The notes beneath the pieces are model-generated. The model did not search any database. It was not told where the DNA came from and saw only the letters and a program-made list of their open reading frames with translations. Made by a program: the position numbers and the translations under genes. Source: Pogostemon cablin (lineage: Eukaryota; Streptophyta; Magnoliopsida; Lamiales; Lamiaceae). From it: a stretch of 64,000 bases of DNA. Positions 1 through 12,540 of this stretch are shown one piece after another. Location: the NCBI GenBank assembly GCA_023678885.1, contig CM042958.1, positions 12,208,852-12,272,851 on the forward strand, given 5' to 3'. Numbering within the stretch: the first letter of the stretch is position 1; every line of letters begins with the position of its first letter.

Positions 1-1423
1 ACTATTAAATCTTTGCTGATCAATCATTCTTTGTTTTCATTTTTATTTTATTTTATGTATAATTTTGAATCGTCATGCTAACTTCACACCAAACTTCAAA
101 AGTGAATGAAATATCAAATATGTGCAACGTTTCCAGTTCATCCTCTCAAGTGTATGCAAATCTTGCTGCATGTGTTTTGATGATAATAAATTATTGTAGA
201 ATTCATGTCCCGATAATGCTACTCGATCATGGATCAATTGTTGGATTTGGTCAATTAGTTCATTGGGCAACATTATGCTCCAGAGCTGTTTTATTCTATA
301 ATCTACATTTGATTTTCCTTTGAGTTAGTCTTATGTTTAATACTGAATATTGAATTCTTAGGCTTACTGATTTAAATGCAATCATCTCCCTGCAATATTG
401 ATTTATTTGGTTCAAGTGTCGATCTGTGTTTGTAACCTGCTTATAATGCTTGTCAAGTGATGGGAAGAAGGAGAAAGGCAAAACAGAGTATTAAATGATA
501 TGTAAGGGTGAAGAACAAGCAAGAAACTTTAGGTTGACCTTTTTTTACCTCTTATTTTCTTTCTGTAAGATAGGATTTGACGTGCTCTTTATTGCATTTC
601 TGTAATTTGATTTTAATTTTGTGCATAGGTACAGAAAAACATAATGCTTGGGCATTTGTTACCTCAATTTGACAATATCCTGAAGAAATTGGAAGTAGTA
701 AATTCCATTTTTTCTATGTTTTATAATTTCGTTGTATGTGTAATTTTTCTACTAAAATGTCTTCAAAATTGTTTATTTGGCAGCAAACAATTGAAATGAA
801 TAGGAAAGAAAGTACAACTACTAGAAAAAAATCTATGACCTGGTTATTAATTCAACATAAAATATTTGCACAATTTAATCAAATTTGCATAATTTTTTAT
901 GTGGAGTCGGGATACGAGTAAAAGAAGAATTATGTTAATGCATGTGCAAAATCATTTTACAAAAATCAATTTTGCACAATTTTCTATGTGGAGTCGGATA
1001 CGTGTAAAAGACGACTTAGGTTATTTTGCACAATTCAATAAAAAATGTGTAAAACAAATTATGCAAAACAAAATATGCAAAAATAAAATTGTGTAAAATA
1101 AAATTGTGCAAGCCCTAATCCTCACCCACCCACCCACTGCTGGACTACCGCAGCCGCCGGACATCCGTCGGACTGCTGGAACTTAAAATGTGTAGAAATA
1201 AAATTGTGCAAACCAAAATTGTATAAAATAAATTTGTGCAAACACATAGGATATTTATGGTATCACAATCATAATTGTGTAGTTATGAGGATTAGTGCTT
1301 TGAATCATGTAGTTTATAGCAATTATGTATTATTTTATGTATCCAATAGCAAGTGACCTTTTAATAAATTATATATATCATATAGTCATAAATAATTTAT
1401 ATGTATAAAATATAAAATAATTG

Positions 1424-1459
<36 letters not shown>

Positions 1460-2059
1460 ATAAAATATAATTATATATATATATATAAATTAATTTTTAA
1501 TATATTATATAAAGTCGTCGTCGTGTACCCATTAACACCCCTACTGGCGTATTAGAACTCGATCTTTAGTTACGTGTGTGATAGGTTGATGTTTCTAGGC
1601 TATTAATGATGAAGTAGGATAAAGGACATTGGGAAGCACAAAGAGGGCACTCTAATTATTTAGTAGAAATGAATGAATGAGAAAAATTGCAAGTTTTGCA
1701 ATTTGGATCCTTCATTTGACTTCAAACTCGTGGCCAAAATATTCTAACATCAATTATTGGACTTGCATAGAATATTCTTTTATCTATTTATATCAATATC
1801 ATCATATTTATATTTCATAGTGAAGAATAGTTACACCACTACCCACCAATGTAATTTCACCCTATGTATTTTATTACATATACAAACGACAACCTTATTG
1901 ATTTGGTGAGGGATTTGTCTTTCCAGTATTTTTAGATCGGTTTGAATGTTGTGTTATGGTATACTATGATTTTTAATTTATTTTTTTCAATATAAGATCA
2001 TATGTTTGCTTTATATCTTTGATGCGTTTGGATCAAGGTCCGAGTCAATGAAAATGTTA
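1..2059. other. Left-edge intergenic sequence, no gene assigned
   Basis: No gene is recognised here. Short open frames exist on both strands in 73-323, but none resembles a family I know. A stretch at 628-690, after a possible splice acceptor, reads QKNIMLGHLLPQFDNILKKL in one frame and could be an exon of something extending off the left edge, or chance. A 50 bp word containing ATGTGGAGTCGG occurs twice, near 885-940 and 975-1020, followed by repeated AAAATTGTGCAA-type words up to about 1240. A GC-rich island at 1111-1190 stands out. A TA run lies at about 1428-1456. Confidence 0.5.
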
Positions 2060-2244
2060 TACTACTTCCGCCATCCCATCAACATATCATTATGTTTTCA
2101 TTTTTCATTTTTAGTAAAATAACTTCACATATGACACATCACTCACTACTAATAATATAACTACACACTACACATAAAATAATAATACCTCTTAATCTAC
2201 GTGTAAAAAGCAAACGATGACCTTTGATCGAGACTGAGGGAGTA
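2060..2244. mobile_element. Stowaway-like MITE
   Basis: The element starts TACTACTTCCGCC and ends GACTGAGGGAGTA, imperfect inverted termini of the CTCCCTCCGTCC type, with TA at both outer edges as expected for the TA target duplication of Tc1/mariner-derived MITEs. No coding capacity. Confidence 0.6.
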
Positions 2245-4489
2245 CTATATATCGATAATTTTATGTATTTCCGGTCTATATATATTTGATTGAAAAAATA
2301 ATTTAAGTCTCGAATTAATAATTTATCTATTTCTTTTCAATCATTTAATTTATTTATTTCTTTTCCAAGTTGTCAGATTTCTATTCCCTTTTTGATGCAT
2401 AGTTTGCAGTACATGTCGGTTAGGAAACGTCATATCTTATATCGTCTAATATTAATCATCAATCACATCTAATTTTGAGACCTCTTTATACAAATTTTTT
2501 TCTCCTTGTTTTTTTCACTTCCACTGTTATATAGAGCATACCATATAATTCAAGGGAAATTTTTTCACTTTTTGATTAGTTTTTTTTTATGCCTTGGGTA
2601 ATGAATGTCCTTTTTAATTAGTTGAGTCATCATAATTTATCATCACCATTTTTTGGATCGATTGTAGGGCGCATGGGGTATGCGATTCCATATTTTCTTG
2701 TATCAATCAATATTTAAATGTCTTAAATGACAAAAATATTATTGATTCGATCTGTAACCCGATTTAAAAGTTTTAACCGAATCATAAATATTTACAATCG
2801 ATTCATTTATTTTAATCTAAGTCAATATTAGAACTAAGATTATTTTTGTATATTTAAAGATTATAACACTTACTCTTAAAAGTGAGTCATATAAGAATGA
2901 CTAAATTCTGCAGGAGTCTAATATTTCTCCAATTTTTTCATGTCACTCAGTTTTCTGTAATGAAGAAGACGTGTCACAAGTAAACAATCAGTTTTTTTTT
3001 TCTAACAGCATTGGATGTCCGTTTTGAGTTGATTAGTTCATCTTTACTTTTTATTTTGGATTAATGGCAAGAAAAATTATAAATTTTAATTATATAAAAA
3101 GAACTCATTTTTAAGTATTGTTTCAAAACACACTAAATTTCTGGAAAAAAAAATTTCACCTTTAATCTTCCCCTTTGAGAAATGTATATCACACATTGAG
3201 TACATTTTTTAAGAATACTTAAACATGTAGTTCTTTTTTACAATTTCTTGAAAATGAAAATTAATATGCAATAGAAATAAAATTCATTATTTTTTAACTC
3301 TTTTATTTTTGTCTTTTTGGGAGCTATGACTCGTATTTGAGGTCATAAAACTGAAGTTGACGGAAATTATTTTCCAGAAACACAGATAAAAGTAAAAAAA
3401 AAAAAAAAAAAGGCACACAAATATTATCATCATCACAAGATGTCAAGAATAGCCCAGCCCACCATACTTGAAAGTTGAAACACACAGGGACGAATTTACA
3501 GGAATGCCCTTAAATTTTCTAAATTTTACATTTTTATATTCAACTTCTATATTTTCACACCCTTCATTTTAGTACTCCTTTTTATTCAATAATATTTGCA
3601 TTTATCATAGATCAGTGTAAATTTAAAAAAATTGCAATTTAGTGTGATGTTGAATGAAGACAAACAGCATCTTGAGTGTTTCAACTAATTTAAAAGTTGG
3701 TAATTTTTTTTATCTCAAGTGAAAAATTCCCACCATGTATTTCTATAGTAAATTGTTTTCGTTTGAAGAATGCAAACAATGGTGAAAAAATTAAAAAATT
3801 AAAAAGAGAAAAAGAAAACAAGTACTTCTACTACAGCCTATGTAGACAACTCACCTTCAATTAACCCAACACTCTCTCACCGTCTCACGTGCATTCAACT
3901 CTGAATTCCATACTCTCAAGGGTGGACACTACCCCACCTGATTAATTCCTCCACAACATCAAATGTCTACATCTTCATCCACCACCCAATGTGGTACATA
4001 CAAACTACTAATATTATCTACTTCTCCATTTTGAATTTTCTTCATGTCATTTTCTAGTTTTGCTACACAAATAAACAAACTAGAAACATTACAATATTCA
4101 TCCATTCAGATCAGATCTAACACAATTTAGCATATATTTAAGCAACCTCTTACCTCCAATCACATAACATACACATGGCTATGGCTGAGAAAGAAAAAAA
4201 CCTTCAATTCTTCAACAGATGCCAAACACAACACTACCATATATACAGATTACTTCTCATCCACATTCACCATAAACACACTCTACTATACACATTCTAC
4301 TTCTAACCGATTAGTTAAAGATAATAACGATCCGGTCTTATTAAACCCCGACAAACGAGTCAAAAGATGTACTACCGCATTTTACCTGGATTAGTCCAAA
4401 CCCTCTGTTAGCTTCCTTGTTGACCAAAACAACAAGCCACTCTAGCAACCAAATGCTTTCCATTCTAGTGAGAAAGAGGTTGATTGATC
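2245..4489. other. Intergenic, AT-rich, downstream of the ARF gene
   Basis: No coding sequence, RNA gene or recognisable complete element was seen. It contains homopolymer runs, including about 20 A near 3393, and the 3' flank and presumably the 3' UTR of the minus-strand ARF gene close to 4490. No poly(A) signal could be fixed with confidence. Confidence 0.5.
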
Positions 4490-7400
4490 TTAATCCCCGT
4501 GAGTTTCCAGGTTAAAGCCGTTTCCTTCGCATTCTGAGGTTGGGGGGATCTTGTTTCCTTTCATTTTCTTTACGTCTTGGCTAGAACAGATAAAAATCCT
4601 CCGTACCATGTTACAAAATTCCCTGCACATTTATATGCATTTTATCAAACAATGAACTTTAGAAGTCCGTTGAAATGTTGAGTTGTGATCGGAGTAGACA
4701 AAGATAGTGCACTTACGGCCATGGATCATCACCAGCAAGCATCATGTCACCTTCATCATCCGTAAACACGATTTCCCATTTATTCCGTGGCTGCAGCTCC
4801 CCCTTAATTTCGAACATTTCTTCAAGTTCATTTATAAGATCTTCATAGCCCTTCAATGTAGCCAAATCTACAGCTCGGCCGACAGCAACCCCTTGCATTT
4901 GTACCTTCTCAATGGAATTTCATGCCAAAGTGCACACAAGTTAATGTAAGTTATCTTTTGGAGCTAAGAACAATCATTCAGGTTTAGCTTTCAATTAATA
5001 ATCATAATATACCTTGGTGCGACTTCTGGAGGAGCTGCTTTGTCTGCTCTGAACCTCCTTAGTTGGGCCTTGAAGGAGGTTATCTTGCTTTAGGTCCCTT
5101 GTAACACTTGATTTCTGTTCTAAATCACCTGAGGAAAGTTTACTCGTTAGGTACACTTCACCAGCATCATTCGGTATATCAACTGATTTAAAAGGAACTG
5201 TTGACAGACTTTTCAAGTCGAATCCAAACAATCTGCACGAGGCAACAGCATCTGGTTGTCTCACATCAGTACAGGCAGAAACTGGGGTACTAAACTGTTT
5301 TCCTGAGCTTGGAGCAGAATGGCTTGAAATCACAGACCATGCTGAAGCACTCTTGCTCTCTTCAGTTTCTTCCCCATTAACACGAGGTGAAGAGTGCCAC
5401 CCTCCATCTATTTGAGTGCTTAATGTACTGTTATTGTGTTTTGAAAGTGTGGATCCAGCATCTGTTTGTTTAGCATGTGAATTAGCCATATGGTTGGCCC
5501 TTTGTCCTTCAAACACCCGATTTATTGGATGGGTATCATGAGTCAGATTCCAGCTTGGTGATACAGTTGGAGCCATAGTTTCTACATCATCAGAAATGAG
5601 ATTACATGTTTTGTCCTACAGCAAAATATAGATTTGAACAAAAACAAAATTTTATTTTGAAGTCCAAACTGACCAGGAGCTGGAATTTCAATATGTGGTC
5701 GAAGCCTTTTATGCTTGAAAGAGGGTGGCTGAACCAATGCTGTGGGAACTGAAGCAACGAATGGCTCTATATCCCATGGGGAAACCCTTTCTGGCCTTTG
5801 GATGGATGCAGGTTCATCCCACTGAACCTGTGAATATACACACACACACACAAGTTCTTTATTATGTGGTGATTTCTGATAAAAAAAAATTAATTTTTTT
5901 CAGAATACCAGTAAAGAAGACTGACCTTCAAGGTCCTCCATTTAGAATCTTCCCATTGAGAGGAAATATCCTCAACCCCTATAATTGTACCAGAAAACCT
6001 GATAGCACAGAAAAATAAGAGAATTTCAGTGACACAGGAAACTAGCCTTCATAATAATCAACTTCTACATATGTAAAATATAAGCCAACCTTCTCTCAGG
6101 AGAATCCTCCCCCTCAAATCGCATCTTGAATCTCATGCCAACTCCAAAATCATGGTTTATAGCTTCAAGGTATTTGTTCAGGCCAATGATGAACTGACTT
6201 GTTCTGAGTAATGTTGATATAAATTCAAATGAGAGGATTGCACGTTTTACTTACTAGGAAAAGGAATAATATTCAAGTACAAGGAGTTAAGTTTTCAGAC
6301 CTTGGCTTGTAAAAAACCACAAAGAAAGTCTGAGTTAAAACAGCATGAGATGCAGTTGCAAGCACTCCCAGGTGCATGCTCTGACTTGAAATCACTGATG
6401 ATGGCATGGAGCATTGTTGACGAGCATGGCGCCTCACACCTACACGTAACTCTCCAGTCTCTTCCCTAGAACAACAAAATTAAAATGATGTACTCAATTC
6501 ACAAACAAAAACCCATATAAACATTAGTGCAACATTATACCTCAGGAATACAAAAGAGTCCCCAGCAACTAATCTCTTAGAAGTGACAAATGTACTCCAC
6601 CCTGTGGTCAGCAAATGCCTCCGTGGTTGACCTGTTCCACTTAAGCCAATATATATTTCAACTTCCGGACACAAAGTATCATTTGGGATAATTTCCTTTC
6701 TATTGACCTTCATGGATCAAGTACTTTTGTTTACAGTCACAAGAAAATAAATCATGATCATGATTGGTAGAAAGACACAACGAAGAAACGAGACATGCCT
6801 CTAAATATATGCTTAAAATGCCATTCAGTGCCGTGGAGATCCTTGGCAATCAACTCCTGTGTGGGAGTCTGCTGGTTCATATCCTGATGGAATACCAGTT
6901 ATAGACAACAATCAAATTAAACTACGCAAGAAAATATGGAAATATATATGTAGACCCACAAACAAGGATAGCATTCAATATGGGACTGCAAAAAAGGATA
7001 CAAGAGAAAAACAAGTAATTTGGAGAAAAAGAATAATAATTACCAAGGGAGGAAGGCATTCATTGGCGTGTTTACGAAGCACAGAAAATCCACCGTGCGT
7101 GCTCGTATCAGAGGCAGTCAAGACTTTGCAAAATGAGTGAACAGCAGGTCTAGGAGGCTCCTCCTTAAGACTTTCTGGACTTCTGGGCTCGGTTTGCTGC
7201 AAATAATTCACCAACTATATGTTAAATCTTTTAGCTGCATATCATAAATACGTCGGCCTGGTTTTTGAGCTAAACACAATGTTACTACACGAGAAAAAAA
7301 GAGCCATTCATAAGAAATAAAGACCAACAAGAGCGAATGAGTTCTTACATCTGGTTCCGGCATCAAAGTAATTTGTGCATAAACTTCATCAGTGTCTTTT

Positions 7401-8122
7401 TCAGCCTACATGGTGGCACAAGCCAAGAATCACACACCAATCTAAAATTCATTTAACAAATCTAGAATCTCTAACTCGTGCATATGTTAAAGAAAACCCG
7501 AATCACTAGAACTCTCATCACCAAATCAATTACCAAACACAGAACTTAAAAGACAGGTAAAGAAACTACAACCAGACCATACCAGTAGTCGAATGTCTAA
7601 AACCCTGCAAAGGATCTTGGAAGGCAAATTGAACATCGGTATCCTCTGACTTAATTCTTGATTTGTAGATGCCTCCAACTAGAATCCACCAAAAACAGCA
7701 TGATTTCAAGCATCAATGAATCTCAGAATATACTCATATAACATATTTAAGAAAAGAACACATATTGAACCCTTTCACCCAAAGATCTGAGGATTTGTTT
7801 CACCCTCCACCAAATTATAAGCACAGAGAATTGCACAATCAAGCATAACTCACCTGTTCCATGTGACCCTGTGGGAAATAATAAACTTTTTCGTCAACCT
7901 TGGGAACATCCACCAAGGGACCTGCACAAGCCCTCCATAGCTCCTCATACAACGCATCCTTTCCTCCATTTCCTGAAAAATCCCGAAATAATCGAAATCC
8001 CAAATTAAATCTACAACAAAATACAAAATAAAATAAATGAAACGAAGCTTCATTCAAGAAATTTGACCTTCAGCTGCATAACTACTATGCTGCTGCTGAG
8101 AAATTGAACCACAGTTCGCCAT
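4490..8122 (-). CDS. ARF9: Auxin response factor, ARF9/11/18 type (14 coding exons, 683 aa)
   Basis: Nuclear transcription factor that binds auxin response elements; this clade is regarded as repressive. Coding exons, 5' to 3': 8122-8068, 7972-7854, 7678-7583, 7405-7349, 7196-7044, 6883-6799, 6631-6541, 6465-6301, 6203-6090, 5998-5926, 5827-5674, 5581-5013, 4904-4717, 4622-4490. Together they give 684 codons with no internal stop. The start gives MANCGSISQQQ, then LYEELWRACAGPLVDVP. The B3 DNA-binding domain spans about residues 129-231 (HSFCKVLTASDTSTHGGFSV; TTGWSTFVTSKRLVAGD). The ARF ancillary domain follows to about 345. The middle region (388-577) is rich in Ser and carries RLFGF at 504-508, the repression motif class that recruits TOPLESS. 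The PB1 domain is about 578-662, with the acidic OPCA-type run DDEGDMMLAGDDPW. All introns are GT-AG except the sixth, which begins GC. ARF18 or ARF11 are equally possible names. Confidence 0.93.
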
Positions 8123-8484
8123 AACTGTACCAATAAGCACACCTCTTTCGGACTCTAAATTAATCTTCAAAACCTCAATCTAAACTCTTACAAAATTAGA
8201 CGAACAACACACAATGCATCAAACTCAACCTCCTAGCTAAATCCCTTTATTTACAGCACAATACTAACAACAACAACAACAAACCCAGCAAAATATCTCG
8301 TGAAAACAAACCAGTGCAGGCGGTGGACTATAATCTTGGGCGGTCAAAATTGCGCCAGGAATTCAACCTTTTTACCAGAGAGAAAAACTGATGTTTTACT
8401 TTCTCCTGGGGTGGAAAATGAACAGCACAATCAGAGGGGAATGGAAAATGAGGGAAACGGTGTGACGGTATCCCAAGAAACAGC

Positions 8485-8538
8485 TTAATATACGCCTTGA
8501 TTTATTGCTCTCTCTCTCTGTTTCTCTTTCTCTCTCTA
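8485..8538 (-). promoter_or_regulatory. Probable core promoter of the ARF gene
   Basis: On the minus strand TATATTAA (8485-8492) lies about 365 bp before the ATG, immediately downstream of a GA-rich tract (8508-8538) of the kind often found in plant promoters and 5' leaders. The transcription start is inferred, not seen. Confidence 0.35.
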
Positions 8539-8855
8539 GGATGCGAGTAAAATGTAGAGTATTGGTTTTCACACAACGTGGTTTCATTGTCTCCTTTTTT
8601 CACTGCACACGCAGTGTGCGTGTGTGTCCATGTGCGTGGTTAGCCGGGCCAGACCTAACTAACTATGGTTAAGCCGCCTTAACTACGGTTGGACGGATCC
8701 GATGACGACATTTTTTGGCGAAATTCTTACTCTCATCCAATTGCTTCTTCACACCAACAAAGCCTATTTATTTTACTAATTTATTATTATTTTTTAATTA
8801 TTTTAAACCTATGTCCTTATAACTTCTTTGCTATCTAACACATTTTTAAATAGTG
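8539..8855. other. Upstream region of the ARF gene
   Basis: A CA/GT-rich patch near 8603-8640 and a moderately GC-rich stretch with CTAACTA and TAACTACGG words. No gene seen. Confidence 0.4.
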
Positions 8856-9080
8856 TACTCCATCCGTCTAAAGGTTTGTTTTTGCTTTTCGCAAGTTCAT
8901 TAAGGAGTATTATTATTTAATGTGTAGTAGTTAGTTATATTAGTGGAGTATGAGTCTCATATTTTTATTGTATTATCGAGATGTATGGGTCTCATGTGTG
9001 TAAAAAATAAAAGAGAACTCTTTGGGTGAGACGCCCAAAATAGAATAAAAGAGACCCTTTTGAATGGGACGGAAAGAGTA
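8856..9080. mobile_element. Stowaway-like MITE
   Basis: Starts TACTCCATCCGTC and ends GGGACGGAAAGAGTA, so the termini are inverted and flanked by TA. The interior has the GAGTCTCAT and ATTTAATGTGTAGT words shared with several other copies in the window. Confidence 0.7.
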
Positions 9081-10583
9081 TAAGTTTATAAACATATATT
9101 AATTATTTTGTGTGAGTCTTATTTATAAAAAAAATAATATAAACATTAAAGTAAGCCGTCCAAATTAAAAATATGTTGCAACGTTAAATTTAAAAATATG
9201 TAAAAATTAAAATTTGACTGATAAAATATTTTAATAAATAAATATAGTTATACATCTTATTTATTAAGTCTTAAAAACAATATAATAAATATACTCCTCA
9301 CACTTGAGTGTCTTTCAATTAATTATTATTAATAATTTAGATACGACTACTTCAATTATTATTTTTAAAAATATTACACGTAATTGGTGATAGACAGACT
9401 TCCATTGTTTGTCCACACCTAAAATGGACACGTATGAGTTCAAATATTAATGTCTTTAGAAAGGCGACTTCTAATTTAAATGGGAACTAGTATTTCGCCT
9501 ATTGCATCTAAAAATATTTACTAAAATAAGTCAATAATTCAAGTACACTATATTTGAACATATATACCAATTAATATTCTATTATTATTTACACTTATAA
9601 TATTTCAATAATTTTAAAACTTTATTATTTTTATATTTTAGGAGTTTTTAGTGTCGATACATAAAAATTAAAATAAGTCAATTCAATATAAATGGAATTT
9701 TTACCCTTTAATCATTTAGATGGGTTTATTTTGAGCTTAAGAAAGAATGAGAAACGTGAGGTTTGGATTAATTGGATTTATCAACAGGGAATGATTACTG
9801 TTTGACCGATCTTACGATAAAAACCAATCTCCTACAATATGAGTAACTTAATTATTTCTACAAATAATCTTAAATAATTATCTTTACAAATTAAGTATGA
9901 TAGCCGAAAATTGGGAGAGGAGACGAAAAAATGGGGAGGGAGATGACATTCTTGTAGATAGGACTCCCCACGGAAGTCATTGTCTTAACAATATTAACAA
10001 ATAATGTTAATTTATGTTAGTTTTTTAAATTCAAGTAAGATAAATTTTAACTTTTCAAATCAATATGTAAGAGTATGAGAGTTGACGAGTGTAGGTAGGG
10101 TTTGATGTGTATAAGAGGTGTGTGAGATTTATGTAATTTGGTTTAATAGGGAAGTGATTATTCACACACACTTATATATATTTGTTATTCTAAAATTTTC
10201 ATATTTACAAAATTACCATAAAATGAAAAGATTAATATATCCTAATAGTTAAAAAAAAAGTGAGAAATAATCCATTCTAGTATTCCCATAACCAAATATT
10301 AGAATCCCACAAAACTCACAATCACCCCCCACTCATTGGATACACTTTGACATCAAGAAGGTAAAACATCATAAGCCTAATCAGTCTTTTTAATCTATGG
10401 AAGAACAAAAAATGCATGATTTAAAGCTTTTAAATTAATTTGAAAAAAATCACAGGTTAGAGTTTTACATTCGCTCGTACTTGTTTAGCGGAGAAAAATA
10501 AAAGTTTTGTGTTTTGATTGTGGAAATTTTGTGTTAGTTTTGCAGGACGAAAATTTATAAGACTATAAAATTATGTTATAATA
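9081..10583. other. AT-rich intergenic sequence
   Basis: No coding sequence, RNA gene or complete transposon was recognised. It is mostly A/T with short simple runs. Confidence 0.5.
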
Positions 10584-10869
10584 TACTCCCTCCGTCCTGA
10601 ACTTATGTTCACCGACACTGTAAATACGGAATTTAAGAAAAGTTATTTTTTGATTAATTTTATTGACTTTTTAGGGGTATTGTGGTATTTTTAGGTAATA
10701 AATAAATTATAAAGTATGTTATGTGTGTTAGGTGAGAGTGGTATTTTTGAAATTATGATAACTTTTGAGGTTGTTGGTTGATGTGAATTTTATTTTTTTT
10801 TGTAGTGAACATAAATGTGGGACGGACGAAAACGAAAAGTGTGAACATAAGTGTGGAACGGAGGGATTA
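10584..10869. mobile_element. Stowaway-like MITE with about 30 bp inverted ends
   Basis: Left end TACTCCCTCCGTCCTGAACT continues into TTATGTTCAC; the right end read in reverse gives TAATCCCTCCGTTCCACACT then TTATGTTCAC. TA lies at both outer edges. The same subfamily recurs at 16906-17176. Confidence 0.75.
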
Positions 10870-10929
10870 CAAAATTAAAGTATGAAAAAAATAATAATAA
10901 TAGTAATAATTAATAACGATGATGATATT

Positions 10930-11350
10930 AATTATGTGGATACATAAATGAGTGTACAGTGGGTGTCGCGTGTTATTGGGTGTGTGTGTCCGCGGCAGGC
11001 AGCAGGGTTGGCTCCACTAAACCCCGGCAAAGAATTTCCCCCCTTTGTTTTTCTATTATCTGCCATTTGACCCGGGAGTTGGGGGAAAATTACGAAGACT
11101 GCCACCGAGGGGGGTTTTGGGTCCCACCATAACACATGGTGATGGGGTGTGATTCAGTACCAGACCTGATCGAGTCATCCAATGGGTGGGCCATAGCTGA
11201 TTCAGAATCCAGTGGTCCTGGTCCGCAGTACAGGTCACCAGATGAATCCACGTGGCGCTGTATGACGACATTTGTCTATGTCCAAATTTCGAGTGGGCCC
11301 CTTGGACCACACCCCAACCATTTCGTACTAGGCCACACACGTGACTACGC
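10930..11350. other. GC-rich island with two CACGTG boxes
   Basis: Clearly richer in G and C than everything around it. It has a palindromic CCACGTGG at 11248-11255 and CACGTGA at 11338-11344, the core bound by plant bZIP and bHLH factors. A 131-codon open frame (11136-11531) runs through it but has no family resemblance and ends in simple AT sequence, so I do not call a gene. It may be a distal promoter element, a gene fragment carried by a transposon, or an exon of an unrecognised RNA. Confidence 0.4.
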
Positions 11351-11677
11351 TCGCCTTACCCAAACCCCATTATTTTCTTTTTCCCATTTTCCTTTTTATT
11401 TTACAACTATTTACGATTTTTATACTCAATTCATCCCTATGATATTTTTCGTCTTAATTTCAGACTGTTTTAGTCCATTTTACATCGTAATATATACTAT
11501 ATATATATATATGGAAGTAGATCCTCTGTAGTAAATTGAGTAAATTTACTTTCACTGTAATTACAGTGTAGCCACGGTAAGAGTAAATTAAATCAATTTA
11601 CTGATATATATATGGAAGTAGATCCTATGTAGTAAATTGATCAATTTATTATCAATTCCTCTGCATGTGAGGTAGCG

Positions 11678-11790
11678 TGTTAGAGTGACTTGATTAAGTA
11701 TTAAACGATTTCCCTCTTTATCAATTTATTATCCTATTTATTAACTTAAACTTTTAGATAAGATGGTCATTTACTCATTTTAACAATTAC

Positions 11791-11875
<85 letters not shown>

Positions 11876-12540
11876 GATATAGCTAAAATTATAGCTATGA
11901 TTAGTGTTAGAGTTTCTCGATTAAATATTAAATGGTTTATCTCTCTACAAGCTTAAATTTTTAGATGAGGTGGTCATTTAACATGGTATTAGAGCCCATG
12001 GTTAACAAATGTCCAGGGTTCGAACCTGACCGCCACCCATTTATGAGAAAATTCCACATGCAATGCTTGAGGCAAAAGTTAAACCCGCCTACATGTGAGG
12101 AAGGCGTGTTAGAGTGATTTGATTAAGTATTAAACGATTATTCTCCCTAACAGCATGTAAGGCGTGTTAGAGTGATTTGATTAAGTATTAAACGATTATT
12201 CTCCCTAACAGTTTAAGCTCATGGTTAACAAAGGTGCAGGGCATGTGAGTGGTATGATTTGATTAAGTATTAAACGATTATTCTCCCTAACAGTTTAAGC
12301 TTTTAGATGAGGTGGTCGTTTAACATGGTATCAGAGCCCATGGTTAACAAAGGTGCAGGGCATGTGAGTAGTATCAGAGCCCATAGTTAACAAAGGTGCA
12401 GGGTTCGAACCTCACAGCTTGAGGCAACATTCCCCACCTGCATGTGAGGGGGCGTGTTAGAGTTTCTCGATTAAGTATTAAACGGTTCATCTCTCTACAA
12501 GCTTAAGCTTTTAAATGAGTTGGTCATTTAATACTTAGAT
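11678..12540 (+). mobile_element. TRIM (short LTR retrotransposon) array, rearranged
   Basis: Several copies of an 80-105 bp repeat that begins TGTTAGAG and, where complete, ends TTTAACA (TG...CA type). It is followed directly by TGGTATYAGAGCCCATGG, the primer-binding site complementary to initiator Met tRNA. The clearest unit has an LTR at 11905-11983, a primer-binding site from 11984, an internal stretch of about 120 bp with a GTGAGGAAGGCG purine-rich end, and the next LTR from 12106. Further LTR or internal copies start near 11678, 12166, 12250 and 12454. There is no coding capacity, which fits the TRIM class. A 77 bp TA run (11794-11870) interrupts the first copy. Confidence 0.75.
11794..11870. 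repeat. (TA)n microsatellite, about 77 bp
   Basis: Uninterrupted AT/TA alternation. Confidence 0.95.

Noticed and set aside
73..323. Overlapping frames on both strands at the left edge
   Set aside because: Neither translation resembles a known family and they are antisense to each other; left as unassigned.
11136..11531. 131-codon open frame in the GC-rich island
   Set aside because: No family resemblance, no splice or start context, and it runs out into AT simple sequence.
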